30,414 nt of DNA from an uncultured Collinsella sp. (GTDB lineage: Bacteria > Actinomycetota > Coriobacteriia > Coriobacteriales > Coriobacteriaceae), in contig CABTZA010000002.1 of the NCBI GenBank assembly GCA_902489225.1, forward strand, positions 1-30,414, written 5' to 3'. A model generated the notes under the pieces. The model worked only from the letters and a program-made list of their open reading frames with translations. It did not search any database and was not told the origin of the DNA. The position numbers were made by a program, and so were the translations under genes. Shown piece by piece: positions 1-7,404 of this stretch (position 1 is its first letter; every line of letters starts with the position of its first letter).

Positions 1-380
1 CGGCAATACGCGAGGTCTGCGTCATTGGTCTCTCGGTCTCCCACGATGGACCCGGATTGGAAGCCTTCGCCCATGAGCGCGTAGTAGCTCTCGGCAGAAT
101 CGAGAAAGGCGGCGTCGGTTTGAGCGGCGAGGGCGGCGTTCGCGCATCTTGCAAGCTCCGCGTCGACTTGCTGCTCTGGCGATAGGTCTATGCCGTTGGC
201 CTGGGGTGCGCGCGTATTGAATGCGTCGACAAAGCCCTGCATGCCCTGCTTCATAAAGAAGGGCCCGTAGATGGGTGAATTGAACGCAATGGGGATGGAG
301 AAGGCTGCAGCGAGAACGAGCGTACAAATCCATACGGCCCTGTCTCTTAGGATTAGTTTGAGAAGAAGTCGACAGTACAT
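1..380 (-). CDS. ABC-2 type permease-like membrane protein, N-terminal part (cut by window edge)
   Basis: Reading from an ATG at 378-380 toward the left edge gives at least 126 residues with no stop, so the gene continues outside the window. It starts MYCRLLLKLILRDRAV, followed by one hydrophobic segment (about residues 16-32) and then a polar, probably extracytoplasmic stretch that includes SPEQQVDAELARC and SAESYYALMGEG. This layout (short basic N-terminus, one helix, outside loop) matches both halves of the large permease encoded at 1280-3502. It lies 153 bases downstream of the ATPase gene on the same strand and is probably the third gene of that exporter operon. A weak ribosome site (TAGGTG) precedes the ATG. 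The permease role is inferred from layout and context; no motif proves it. An overlapping frame opening at 390 is Arg-rich and has no membrane segment, so it was not chosen. Confidence 0.65.
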   Translation of the reverse strand, partial: MYCRLLLKLILRDRAVWICTLVLAAAFSIPIAFNSPIYGPFFMKQGMQGFVDAFNTRAPQANGIDLSPEQQVDAELARCANAALAAQTDAAFLDSAESYYALMGEGFQSGSIVGDRETNDADLAYC

Positions 381-533
381 TTAGAAGCACCTACATTTCT
401 CAAAGCATCGTTAGATTAATAATGACAGACCGAATGAAGATGCGTGCGATGGGGGCGAGGCGAATGGCTGAGCGGTATCGATATGCGGGTTCAACGGTAT
501 CACATTGGCCACATAGATTTTTAACTTGCATTT
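381..533. other. Spacer between exporter ATPase and downstream permease-like gene
   Basis: This 153-base spacer contains no convincing gene. I see no hairpin followed by a T-run on the minus strand, so read-through from the ATPase gene into the next gene is likely. It is relatively A+T-rich near 400-425 and 515-535. Confidence 0.4.
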
Positions 534-1274
534 CTACCCGCCCTTTTCGTAGAGTCGCCGATACGTGCTTAGCGCACCCTCGGCGCGTCCGGCAGGCTTT
601 GCGAAATGGGATCCAGGAGACTTCGGCGCAGCATCATCTTGCGGAATGCTTCTAATGAGCTTCCCATCCTTCAAAAACAGAATCTCATCGCACAGCCTAT
701 CGACCGAATCCAAGATGTGGGATGACATGATGATGCACGTACCAGAATCGGCCAGCTTCCTGAGAATCTCGGAATGCAAGTCCACCCTGCTGGGGTCGAG
801 CGCGTTCATGGGCTCATCTAATAGAAGGTACCGCGCGCCCGTCGCATACGCAATCGCCAGGGTAAGCTGCTGCTTCATGCCCTGGCTCAGAGTGCGGATC
901 CTCATCTTCGCGAACTCGCCTATCTGCGTTTGTTCCACTATCTCTTCGATATCGCGAGCATGCGGCCACATATCGCAAACCATCTTGAGGTGATCTTCCG
1001 CACGCAATCCGGGATACAGCAGCGTCCCCTCACCAGGTGCATAGAAGATCATAGAACGGACCTCTCTCGCACCCGTACCCTGCACCTCATCCAGAACGAT
1101 GCTCCCGTCCACGCGAGGACCCGGCAAACCTGCCATCGCACGCAGCAACGTCGTCTTTCCATGCCCGTTCGGAGCGACGAGACCGTAGACCGTACCCGGG
1201 GCAAACTCAGCGTTCACCGAATCTACGAGCACCTTCTTTCCATAAGAGATCGTCAGCGTTTGAAGGTCAATCAT
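534..1274 (-). CDS. ABC transporter ATP-binding protein
   Basis: A 246-residue ATPase subunit of an ABC exporter that would power the permease encoded just upstream. Numbered from the preferred start: Walker A is APNGHGKTT (residues 34-42, Lys40), the signature is LSQGM (129-133), Walker B is RYLLLDEP with Asp153-Glu154, and the switch His is His186 in MSSHILD. The first Walker A glycine is replaced by alanine, and the signature is LSQGM rather than LSGGQ, as often seen in ABC-2 type exporters. An ATG at 1283 overlaps the upstream stop codon as ATGA, but the strong ribosome site AAAGGGG touches it with no spacing. The ATG at 1274 has a spacing of about nine bases and is preferred. The C-terminal 35 residues after SIPQDD are not part of the core fold. 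The substrate cannot be told. Confidence 0.9.
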   Translation of the reverse strand: MIDLQTLTISYGKKVLVDSVNAEFAPGTVYGLVAPNGHGKTTLLRAMAGLPGPRVDGSIVLDEVQGTGAREVRSMIFYAPGEGTLLYPGLRAEDHLKMVCDMWPHARDIEEIVEQTQIGEFAKMRIRTLSQGMKQQLTLAIAYATGARYLLLDEPMNALDPSRVDLHSEILRKLADSGTCIIMSSHILDSVDRLCDEILFLKDGKLIRSIPQDDAAPKSPGSHFAKPAGRAEGALSTYRRLYEKGG

Positions 1275-1279
1275 CGAGA

Positions 1280-3502
1280 TCATCCCCTTTCGATCTTTGG
1301 AACACTCAGGCGCACCATCAACGGAGATACGGCGCCCAAGACCACCAGCAGAGCGCCCGATGCGCCGACGACCTCTCCAAAAGGCATCGCGTTCGTCCCT
1401 CGCCCAAGGAGCCCAATCGTCCCCACCTGGGAAGCGGGATCAAACGAGGCGAATGGAGCCAGCAGCGCGACGCCCATGCCCACGCTTTCAACATGAGCGC
1501 TCAACGAACCCAACACCAAGAGAACCGCGCAAACCATTCCGGTGACAACGGGGTTGCGGCTAATCGCTGCTGTCAACGCAGCGACGACGGAAATCACGCC
1601 GTATGCCATGACCAGCAACGGAATACTGCACAACACCGCCTCCCCCACCGTGGACGTTGTCGAAGCTCCCGCCCGAATGAGAGCGACGGGATACTCCGAT
1701 CCACCCGCACCGTTCTTAATCACGGACACAACGACAGCGGGAACCATCGACACCAAAAGCAGCACCAAGCCAAGCAGGAGAGCCAGCGCAACAGCCGTCA
1801 GAAAACGCACATGCGCTGTTGCGGGGATCTGGAGAACCAGAAGGGAACGACACTGCAGGTGGGTACACGCGAGCGATGTGACAACCACGGGCAACAGCAA
1901 AAATAAGGAGGGAAGCGCTGCCTGGAGATACGAAAGGAGGATTAATGGGGGCATCTTCGTACTTAACTCGTAAACCTTGGGGTCCGGCAAGCTCGCGATC
2001 GACTCAAGCAGAAGGGCGCGCGCCTCCGCACGAGAAGGAGTCTCCGGCTCGATTCCGATCGATTGCAGGAGAGTCGCATCTGCCGCGCCCAGCTCACCTC
2101 GAGCGCGCTCGTACGTCGCAAGGCTTCGAAACCCCTCCGCAGGCATAGGCGCGTACACGAAACCCGAAAGAGCATCCCGCATGTCTTCCAGGGCCGCTTT
2201 GCCCTCGACGTCCATATTCGCAGCGTTCTGCTCTAGATACCGATCTATTGAACGGAGCTCCCCATCCCTATACCGAACAGCGGAAACGTTATCAGCGTCA
2301 GGAAACATCTCGACCAGAGCCGGGGCCAGCATCGTCGTCGACATTGCAATCGCGCATACGGCGAGGGTAGGAGAACGCAGGAGCAGTTTCCCCATCGTTC
2401 TTACGTATGCAACGGCGGAGGCACAAGCGCTCGAACGAGTTGCCGTTCTCGATGCAGTGAAGGAACCTCTCTCAAGACAAATCGGGGATATCGGGCACGC
2501 GCAGCCGCTCTTTCCAGCAACGCAAAGCAGGCTAATTGCCAGCACCTCGATCCCGATTGCGCATACGAGGGCAATCGCGCCACGCTCGAAGCAAAGTCCA
2601 GGCAGATTCACTATCTGCGTTGTCGGGTACGGGCTATAGGCGCCGACGGTCAACTCAGTGTTCGCATACGTAAGGGGATTCAACAGGGCGAACTCACGTA
2701 AAGCGATGGATCTTCCGTAATACCCGGGAACCATCGTCACCCCCATCAGGGCACATACGAACACGATTCCAAGCGTAGGGTTATTGGCAATCTTCACGGC
2801 AAGGTGAACGACAAGCGAGATGAACGCTGCCACCAAGAATTGCAAGATGGCCGTCTGCGCGAACACCAGCCAAGCCGGTTTGATAACCGGAGTCGCATAT
2901 TGAATGTAGCCTATCGGATAGAACGGCGAGCCCGGGCCATTCTTCACAAGCGCGGCGATTATCCCTGGAAGATTGATGGCGAGGACGGCAAGCATTGCAA
3001 AAACACTCGCCCATACGCTCGATGCAACAAGTCTACCCAGCTCGCCCATCGGTGCCTGGATGATGAGCTTTTCACGTTTGTTAAGACGCGCGGCAAGGAA
3101 CGAGACGGCAACGGCCGTTGCGACCCATAGCAAGTACTCCTTCGATCCGTCATAATAGGTGTACTCTCCATCCGATATCTGCAGAAACGGAAGTAGGGGA
3201 GAGAGCGGTGCCAAGATAAGACGTCCCGCGGCAAGAGGGTACAGAAGCGCGGGCATGCTTGATGAAGAGGTATAGACACCGTCCTCCCCCGCATTCACAA
3301 GCGCATCCGCATAGGATGCTGACAATTCCTGCTCAACACGGGTTATTCCCGACTCGAGGTATTCGACCCGTCCGTCGATGCCAGCCGCGCTCCTGAAGAC
3401 GGGCAGAGCACAAAGAACCATCAACGCAACAACGACAACACAGAGCGACCTGGAGGAGAGAAGCGACCTAAAGATCGCCTTCGAGATTTTGAGCATATTC
3501 AT
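1280..3502 (-). CDS. Large ABC-2 type permease with two homologous halves
   Basis: A 740-residue membrane protein, inferred to be the channel of the ABC exporter whose ATPase gene follows with overlapping ends. Each half has a short N-terminus, one membrane helix, an outside segment (about residues 38-115 and 395-515) and then roughly five more helices. The halves share matching landmarks: a helix ending in P followed by VKNGPGSPFYP near 186-196 corresponds to IKNGAGGSEYP near 595-605, and NNPTLGIV near 240 corresponds to RNPVVTGMV in the second half. A Cys-rich cytoplasmic linker (about 330-350) joins them. ABC-2 permeases normally have one such unit and dimerise, so this looks like a fused pair. 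An upstream ATG at 3520 lacks a ribosome site; the ATG at 3502 follows AAGG at six bases and is preferred. The family name rests on layout and gene order. Confidence 0.8.
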   Translation of the reverse strand: MNMLKISKAIFRSLLSSRSLCVVVVALMVLCALPVFRSAAGIDGRVEYLESGITRVEQELSASYADALVNAGEDGVYTSSSSMPALLYPLAAGRLILAPLSPLLPFLQISDGEYTYYDGSKEYLLWVATAVAVSFLAARLNKREKLIIQAPMGELGRLVASSVWASVFAMLAVLAINLPGIIAALVKNGPGSPFYPIGYIQYATPVIKPAWLVFAQTAILQFLVAAFISLVVHLAVKIANNPTLGIVFVCALMGVTMVPGYYGRSIALREFALLNPLTYANTELTVGAYSPYPTTQIVNLPGLCFERGAIALVCAIGIEVLAISLLCVAGKSGCACPISPICLERGSFTASRTATRSSACASAVAYVRTMGKLLLRSPTLAVCAIAMSTTMLAPALVEMFPDADNVSAVRYRDGELRSIDRYLEQNAANMDVEGKAALEDMRDALSGFVYAPMPAEGFRSLATYERARGELGAADATLLQSIGIEPETPSRAEARALLLESIASLPDPKVYELSTKMPPLILLSYLQAALPSLFLLLPVVVTSLACTHLQCRSLLVLQIPATAHVRFLTAVALALLLGLVLLLVSMVPAVVVSVIKNGAGGSEYPVALIRAGASTTSTVGEAVLCSIPLLVMAYGVISVVAALTAAISRNPVVTGMVCAVLLVLGSLSAHVESVGMGVALLAPFASFDPASQVGTIGLLGRGTNAMPFGEVVGASGALLVVLGAVSPLMVRLSVPKIERG

Positions 3503-3637
3503 CGCCAACCTTAACCTCATCCAGTCGGAACAGAGGGGCCGAACAAAATGCTCGGCCCTTATTACTTGCCGGCAAAGTCAATTTAACATAAACTGTTAAA
3601 AAGTAACCTGAGTTTTTTAAATTCTTCGGAGGTTATT
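3503..3637. promoter_or_regulatory. Divergent promoter region with three inverted repeats
   Basis: This is the 135-base space between the minus-strand exporter operon and the plus-strand DUF2975/regulator pair. Three inverted repeats are present: GGGCCGA/TCGGCCC at 3536-3542 and 3552-3558; the palindrome TTGCCGGCAA at 3566-3575; and TTTAACA/TGTTAAA at 3582-3588 and 3594-3600. None is followed by a T-run, so they look like operators rather than terminators. The small HTH protein encoded at 4160 is the obvious candidate binder, by inference only. Confidence 0.5.
3566..3594 (+). promoter_or_regulatory. Candidate promoter for the DUF2975/regulator pair
   Basis: A -35-like TTGCCG (3566-3571) and a -10-like TAAACT (3589-3594) are spaced by 17 bases. 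Each matches four of six consensus bases. The -10 element overlaps the TTTAACA/TGTTAAA palindrome, which would suit repression by a protein bound there. Confidence 0.35.
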
Positions 3638-4150
3638 ATGAGTTCCGACAATCGCACTCCCCGGCTTCATTCCTTCCGCATCGCATGTGCGATAGCCTCT
3701 GCGACCCTTTGCGCCACCGCCATCGCACAAGTGGCGTTCTCCTTAAAGCCAGCAATCGAAGTGCTCGACAACCCTGTAATTGCAGACTCCCCCGCGTATC
3801 CAGCCCTTGCGATCTCGACATTGGTCCCTGCCGTCATCGGTATCGCTACGACCATCCTCAGCGCCGTTCTCGTGTGGACGATCAAGAGCGCAGACCCCTT
3901 CAAGAAAGGGTCTGCGACATGCTTGAAGGTGCTCGGCATTCTCTTCGTTGTTCAAGCTGCCACCAGCCTCTACGCCGGCTCACTCAAAACCTCCGTTTCG
4001 ATGTTTGGCGGCGAGGGGGCCGTCGGCGCCCAAGAGATCGCTTCATCATTCGATTGGACCTCTCTGGTTCTCGGCATCGTCCTGTTCATGCTTTCCCAGC
4101 TCTTCTTGTACGCCCGAGAGCTGTACCTCGACTCCGACGAGATTGCGTAA
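3638..4150 (+). CDS. DUF2975-like four-helix membrane protein
   Basis: A 170-residue integral membrane protein with four hydrophobic segments at about residues 14-35, 55-80, 94-113 and 138-160. It ends in an acidic cytoplasmic tail (YLDSDEIA). There is no cleavable signal peptide and no catalytic motif. Small four-helix proteins of this kind placed immediately before a short Cro/C1-type regulator resemble the DUF2975 (YoaS-like)/YozG pairs of Firmicutes and Actinobacteria; the assignment rests on that layout. A good ribosome site (GGAGG) lies seven bases before the ATG. The next gene starts nine bases after the stop, so the two are surely co-transcribed. It is divergent from the ABC exporter. 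Its function is unknown; membrane sensing or control of the paired regulator is a guess. Confidence 0.75.
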   Translation: MSSDNRTPRLHSFRIACAIASATLCATAIAQVAFSLKPAIEVLDNPVIADSPAYPALAISTLVPAVIGIATTILSAVLVWTIKSADPFKKGSATCLKVLGILFVVQAATSLYAGSLKTSVSMFGGEGAVGAQEIASSFDWTSLVLGIVLFMLSQLFLYARELYLDSDEIA

Positions 4151-4159
4151 GGAAACGCC

Positions 4160-4411
4160 ATGCCCGTAATTGTTCGCCTCGACAAGATCATGGCCGAGCG
4201 AAAGATTTCCTCGAACGAACTTGCCGAAAGGATTGGAACCACGCCCGTGAACCTGTCCCGTATTAAAAAAGGGCATATTCGCGGCATTCGCTTCAACACA
4301 CTCGAGCAGCTATGCCTCGCCCTTCGTTGCCAACCCGGAGACCTTCTCGAAGTCATGAGCGAAGAGGATGCCCGAAAGGAGTTCGGACTCGATTGGTCCG
4401 CCGAGGATTAG
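4160..4411 (+). CDS. Small Cro/C1-family (YozG-like) transcriptional regulator
   Basis: An 83-residue DNA-binding protein. The helix-turn-helix covers about residues 15-45 (ISSNELAERIGTTPVNLSRI, followed by KKGHIRGIRF), and TLEQLCLALRCQPGDLLE follows, which is the usual end of the XRE fold in short YozG-type proteins. The ribosome site AAGGA precedes the ATG by seven bases. It sits nine bases behind the DUF2975-like gene. By inference it regulates its own operon, the divergent ABC exporter, or both, through the palindromes at 3536-3600. Its TAG stop (4409-4411) is directly followed, in the same frame, by a tyrosine recombinase catalytic domain, so the present C-terminus may lie at a recombination junction, although residues 60-83 look normal for the family. 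Confidence 0.88.
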   Translation: MPVIVRLDKIMAERKISSNELAERIGTTPVNLSRIKKGHIRGIRFNTLEQLCLALRCQPGDLLEVMSEEDARKEFGLDWSAED

Positions 4412-5137
4412 AGGGCGGTCGTACTCGCCCTGCACACGGGGATGCGAATCGGCGAGGTCTGCGGCCTTCGGTGGTGCGATGTGGATTTCGAGACGGGCCT
4501 GATCTCGATCAGACACTCGGTGGCGTACGCGAAGGGAATGGGTTCGTTCATCAAGGACACCAAGACCCATGACGCCAGGGGTATCCCCATCGACCCGGTC
4601 GGCCTACTCCCCTTCCTGAAGGAGACCCACGAGATCGACTGCGGAAAGCTGCGCTTGCGCGGCCTTACCGGGGCGGTCGAGATCGGGGACTGCTACATCC
4701 TGTCGGAGCCGGGCGCGACCTTCGCGACGACAAGCTATATCCGCAGGGCGTTCAAGACGTTCTCGGAGACCAACGGCCTCATGGGCACCAACGACGAGCT
4801 GATCACGTTCCACGGCCTGCGCCACACCTTCGCGACGCAGTGGATCCGCCAAGGCGGCGATATCAAGGCGCTCCAATCGATCCTCGGCCACAAGGACGCC
4901 ATGGCGACGCTCAACGTCTACGCCGACATCGAGCCCATCTCCAAAATCCATAACATGCTGCGCGCCACGCCGTGCCTTTGGCGCGGGCACCTCGGGCCGA
5001 GGGTCGATCCGGGTCCCATGTTCCAACAGAGGATCCAGGAGTCCATCGAGACGCTCCAGGCGTTCGGCTACGGCATCACCGAGCCGGACGACCGAAATAT
5101 CGCCATACGCGACGTGAAGACGAACAGTTGGCTCTAG
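4412..5137 (+). pseudogene. Tyrosine recombinase (phage integrase) catalytic-domain remnant
   Basis: This frame opens immediately after the regulator's stop codon and runs about 241 residues to TAG at 5135-5137. It holds the catalytic half of a phage-type integrase: the first Arg in LALHTGMRIGEVCGLRW (codon 4445), a probable Lys in TKTHDARGIP, HGLRH (codons 4811-4823), the second His in LGHKDAMATL (codon 4889) and the Tyr nucleophile in NVYAD (codon 4919). The arm-binding and core-binding N-terminal part, normally about 150-190 residues, is missing. The first ATG (4442) lies inside the catalytic fold and has no ribosome site. About 65 residues follow the Tyr and do not look like a normal integrase end. 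I read it as a 5'-truncated remnant of a mobile element. The catalytic residues remain intact, so the truncation may be recent. Confidence 0.75.
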
Positions 5138-5532
5138 CTCACCGAGTACGCGGCAGTGCTGGGCCCATCCCAACTGAGGTCACGGTGGTCCGATAGGGGC
5201 GCCGCCCGCGGCATGCGCCGCGGAGCGGTATCCCCTACCGAAGGGCGGGGATGCCCTCCGCTTCCAGTTCGGAATCAGCCGTCGGAGGCGTTCGGCTGAC
5301 TGCGGGAACGGCCTGTCCGCTCAATGTGTTCGGCTGAGATCGGAAATCAACCCAACACGAGCCAGACACGCGCCAGACGGCTCTTCCCCGTACGGCCTTC
5401 CCCCTTACGCTCATGTTGCAGACGTGTAACGCCGCAGTAAGCACACCCCTTTTGGCGCCAGACAGGTACAATGATGAACACTGTACCGTAGCGGAGCGCC
5501 CCGCGCGCCGCAACCACGCGAAAGGGTTTCCC
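5138..5532. other. Repeat-rich DNA without a recognisable gene
   Basis: Nearly 400 bases between the integrase remnant and the ACT-domain gene hold no convincing reading frame. They contain a hairpin with arms CCGCGGC/GCCGCGG (5206-5212, 5217-5223), a small CGGTA/TACCG hairpin near 5225-5240, and two direct copies of GTTCGGCTGA (5290-5299 and 5328-5337). No tRNA or attachment-site core was recognised. The last 80 bases serve as the leader of the ACT-domain gene. Confidence 0.4.
5465..5487 (+). promoter_or_regulatory. -10 element and inverted repeat before the ACT-domain gene
   Basis: TACAAT (5467-5472) is a good -10 match, though no clear -35 is seen. It lies inside an inverted repeat, GGTACA (5465-5470) and TGTACC (5482-5487), with an 11-base spacer. 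This could be an operator or a leader hairpin. Confidence 0.35.
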
Positions 5533-5820
5533 ATGGCCGAGATCTCGTCCTCCCGTATCGTCATCACCGTCCTTGGCAAGAACCGCCCCGGCATCGTCGC
5601 CGGCGTCACCCGTGTCCTGGGCGAGGCCAACGTCGACATCCGCGACATCACGCAGTCCATTATCGAGGACATCTTCACCATGACCATGCTGGCCGATACC
5701 GCCGAGTCCAAGCTCGACTTCGCTGAGCTGCAGAAGGCCCTGGCCGAGGCCGGCGAGCTTTCGGGCGTCAACGTGTCCATCCAGCGCGAGGACGTCTTTA
5801 ACTTTATGTACCGCCTGTAG
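5533..5820 (+). CDS. ACT-domain protein (UPF0237 family)
   Basis: A 95-residue protein made of a single ACT-type ligand-binding domain. The N-terminal strand VITVLGKNRPGIVAGVTRVL and the following EANVDIRDITQSI are the typical strand-loop-helix of this domain, with the ligand-contacting Asn-Arg-Pro-Gly-Ile loop; a second half (DFAELQKALAEAGE) follows. Relatives are small stand-alone proteins presumed to bind amino acids or related ligands; the ligand is unknown. The ATG at 5533 follows AAAGGG at about eight bases. A longer in-frame opening from 5413 would add 40 residues of low-quality sequence across the promoter and is rejected. The citrate synthase gene starts 78 bases downstream on the same strand, so they may share a transcript. 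Confidence 0.9.
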   Translation: MAEISSSRIVITVLGKNRPGIVAGVTRVLGEANVDIRDITQSIIEDIFTMTMLADTAESKLDFAELQKALAEAGELSGVNVSIQREDVFNFMYRL

Positions 5821-5898
5821 CGAACAGGCCGTGCAGGAACAGGCCGGCGCATCTGCACTCAAGCACGCCGCCCCCACACGGCCCGGAGAGGAGCGCAC

Positions 5899-7317
5899 AT
5901 GGCCTACGACGCCAAGAAAATCTATTACCGCTTCGATGACCACTTGAGCCGACTAGTCCTGGATTACGAAGCAAGCCGCCAGATTTCGTCTGAGAGCGAA
6001 AGCCTCTACCACGGCCTGCCGACCGACCCTTATGAAGAGGGTCTGTTTGTCGAGCACAATGTCAAGCGCGGCCTGCGCAATGCTGACGGCTCGGGCGTGG
6101 TCGCGGGTCTCACTCGTATCTCGGATGTGCACGGCTACAACAAGGTCGACGGAAAGGTCGTGCCCGATCAGGGCAAGCTCACGCTTCGCGGCTACAGCAT
6201 CGAGGATCTGGTCAACAATGCCCAGGCCGAGAATCGCTACGGCTACGAAGAAGTCGCCTATCTGCTTATCACGGGTTCGCTGCCCAACAAGGAAGAGCTC
6301 GACGGCTTTTGTGAGCGCCTGGGCGCCTTTAGACATCTGAGCGACGAGTACGTTAAAGAGTTCCCTATGACCACGGTGTCGTCGAGCATCATGAACGTGC
6401 TCCAGCGCGCCGTACTGCTGCTCTACGCCTTCGACGCCGAGCCCGACGTGATCACGCCCGAGCATGAAATCGACGTCGCCATTTCCATGCTCGCACGTCT
6501 CCCGCGCATCGCCGCCTTCGCACACATGGCCTCGGTCGCCAAGCTTCGCGGCTCCGAGGTTCACGTGCCGCACCCCACGCCCGGTCTCTCCACCGCCGAG
6601 ACCATCCTACAGGTCTTGCGCGGTGGCATGGCGTTCACCCGCGACGAAGCCATGCTGCTCGACGTGATGCTCATGCTGCATGCCGAGCACGGCGGCGGCA
6701 ACAACTCCACGTTTGCCTGCCGCGTGCTGTCCTCCTCGGCCACCGACCCGTATTCCGCTTATGCCGCGGCCATCGGCTCGCTCAAGGGCCCGCGCCACGG
6801 CGGTGCCAATGCCAAGGTCGTGTCTATGCACGAGGACATCCGCGCGCATGTCTCCAACTGGGAGGACGAGGACGAGGTCGCAGCCTACCTGGGCAAGATC
6901 CTCGACAAGCAGGCCTTCGACGGCACGGGTCTCATCTACGGTATGGGCCACGCCGTCTACACGCTGAGCGACCCGCGCGCCGAGGTGTGCCGCCGTTACG
7001 CGCGCACACTTGCCGCCAAGAAGGACCTGGGCGATGAATTCGCGCTCATCGAGCGCATCGAGCGCCTGGCACCGCAGGTGATGCGCGACCACGGCATGAC
7101 CAAGCCTATCTGCGCCAACATCGACCTGTACACGGGCTTTATCTACAAGATGCTCGGCGTGCCCGAGACGCTTTTTACGCCGCTATTCGCCGTCGCCCGC
7201 ATGGCCGGCTGGTCGGCACACCGCATGGAAGAGCTCTTCTGCGCGCACCGTATTATTCGCCCGGCCTATCGTCCGGTGATCGAGCCGCTGGCGTACAAGC
7301 CACTCGCCGACCGCTAG
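5899..7317 (+). CDS. gltA: Citrate synthase
   Basis: A 472-residue enzyme that condenses oxaloacetate with acetyl-CoA to give citrate, the entry step toward 2-oxoglutarate and glutamate. The active-site His region is LHAEHGGGNNST (His261/His264), the second catalytic His is in GMGHAVY (His351), and the catalytic Asp is in ANIDLYTGF (Asp409). The CoA-contacting GPRHGGAN is present. It is longer than the roughly 370-430 residues of common citrate synthases because of an N-terminal region of about 60 residues; the rest aligns with the family's usual motifs. A 2-methylcitrate synthase cannot be excluded, but no propionate genes are nearby. A GGAG ribosome site precedes the ATG. A strong terminator follows. 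Confidence 0.93.
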   Translation: MAYDAKKIYYRFDDHLSRLVLDYEASRQISSESESLYHGLPTDPYEEGLFVEHNVKRGLRNADGSGVVAGLTRISDVHGYNKVDGKVVPDQGKLTLRGYSIEDLVNNAQAENRYGYEEVAYLLITGSLPNKEELDGFCERLGAFRHLSDEYVKEFPMTTVSSSIMNVLQRAVLLLYAFDAEPDVITPEHEIDVAISMLARLPRIAAFAHMASVAKLRGSEVHVPHPTPGLSTAETILQVLRGGMAFTRDEAMLLDVMLMLHAEHGGGNNSTFACRVLSSSATDPYSAYAAAIGSLKGPRHGGANAKVVSMHEDIRAHVSNWEDEDEVAAYLGKILDKQAFDGTGLIYGMGHAVYTLSDPRAEVCRRYARTLAAKKDLGDEFALIERIERLAPQVMRDHGMTKPICANIDLYTGFIYKMLGVPETLFTPLFAVARMAGWSAHRMEELFCAHRIIRPAYRPVIEPLAYKPLADR

Positions 7318-7340
7318 GACGCGGACCGCTATAGAACCCG

Positions 7341-7379
7341 AGCGTGGCCAGGGCATCACCGCCCTCGGCCACGCTTTTT
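7341..7379 (+). terminator. Intrinsic terminator after citrate synthase
   Basis: Arms AGCGTGGCC (7341-7349) and GGCCACGCT (7367-7375) enclose a second stem GGGC/GCCC and are followed by TTTTTA. It ends 25 bases before the next gene, which therefore needs its own promoter or read-through. Confidence 0.9.
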
Positions 7380-7404
7380 ATGCCAGCAGAAAGGGCTGCA
7401 TCGA

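Noticed and set aside
22..390. Open frame on the minus strand at the left edge giving a 122-residue Arg-rich product
   Set aside because: It overlaps, in another frame, the membrane-protein start at 380 that has a proper hydrophobic segment; its composition is typical of an out-of-frame reading of high G+C DNA.
5138..5532. tRNA or phage attachment site next to the integrase remnant
   Set aside because: No cloverleaf or T-arm consensus and no repeated core flanking the remnant were found.
5413..5532. Longer N-terminus for the ACT-domain protein
   Set aside because: It runs through the promoter-like region, has no ribosome site and does not resemble family members, which start at the ACT fold.
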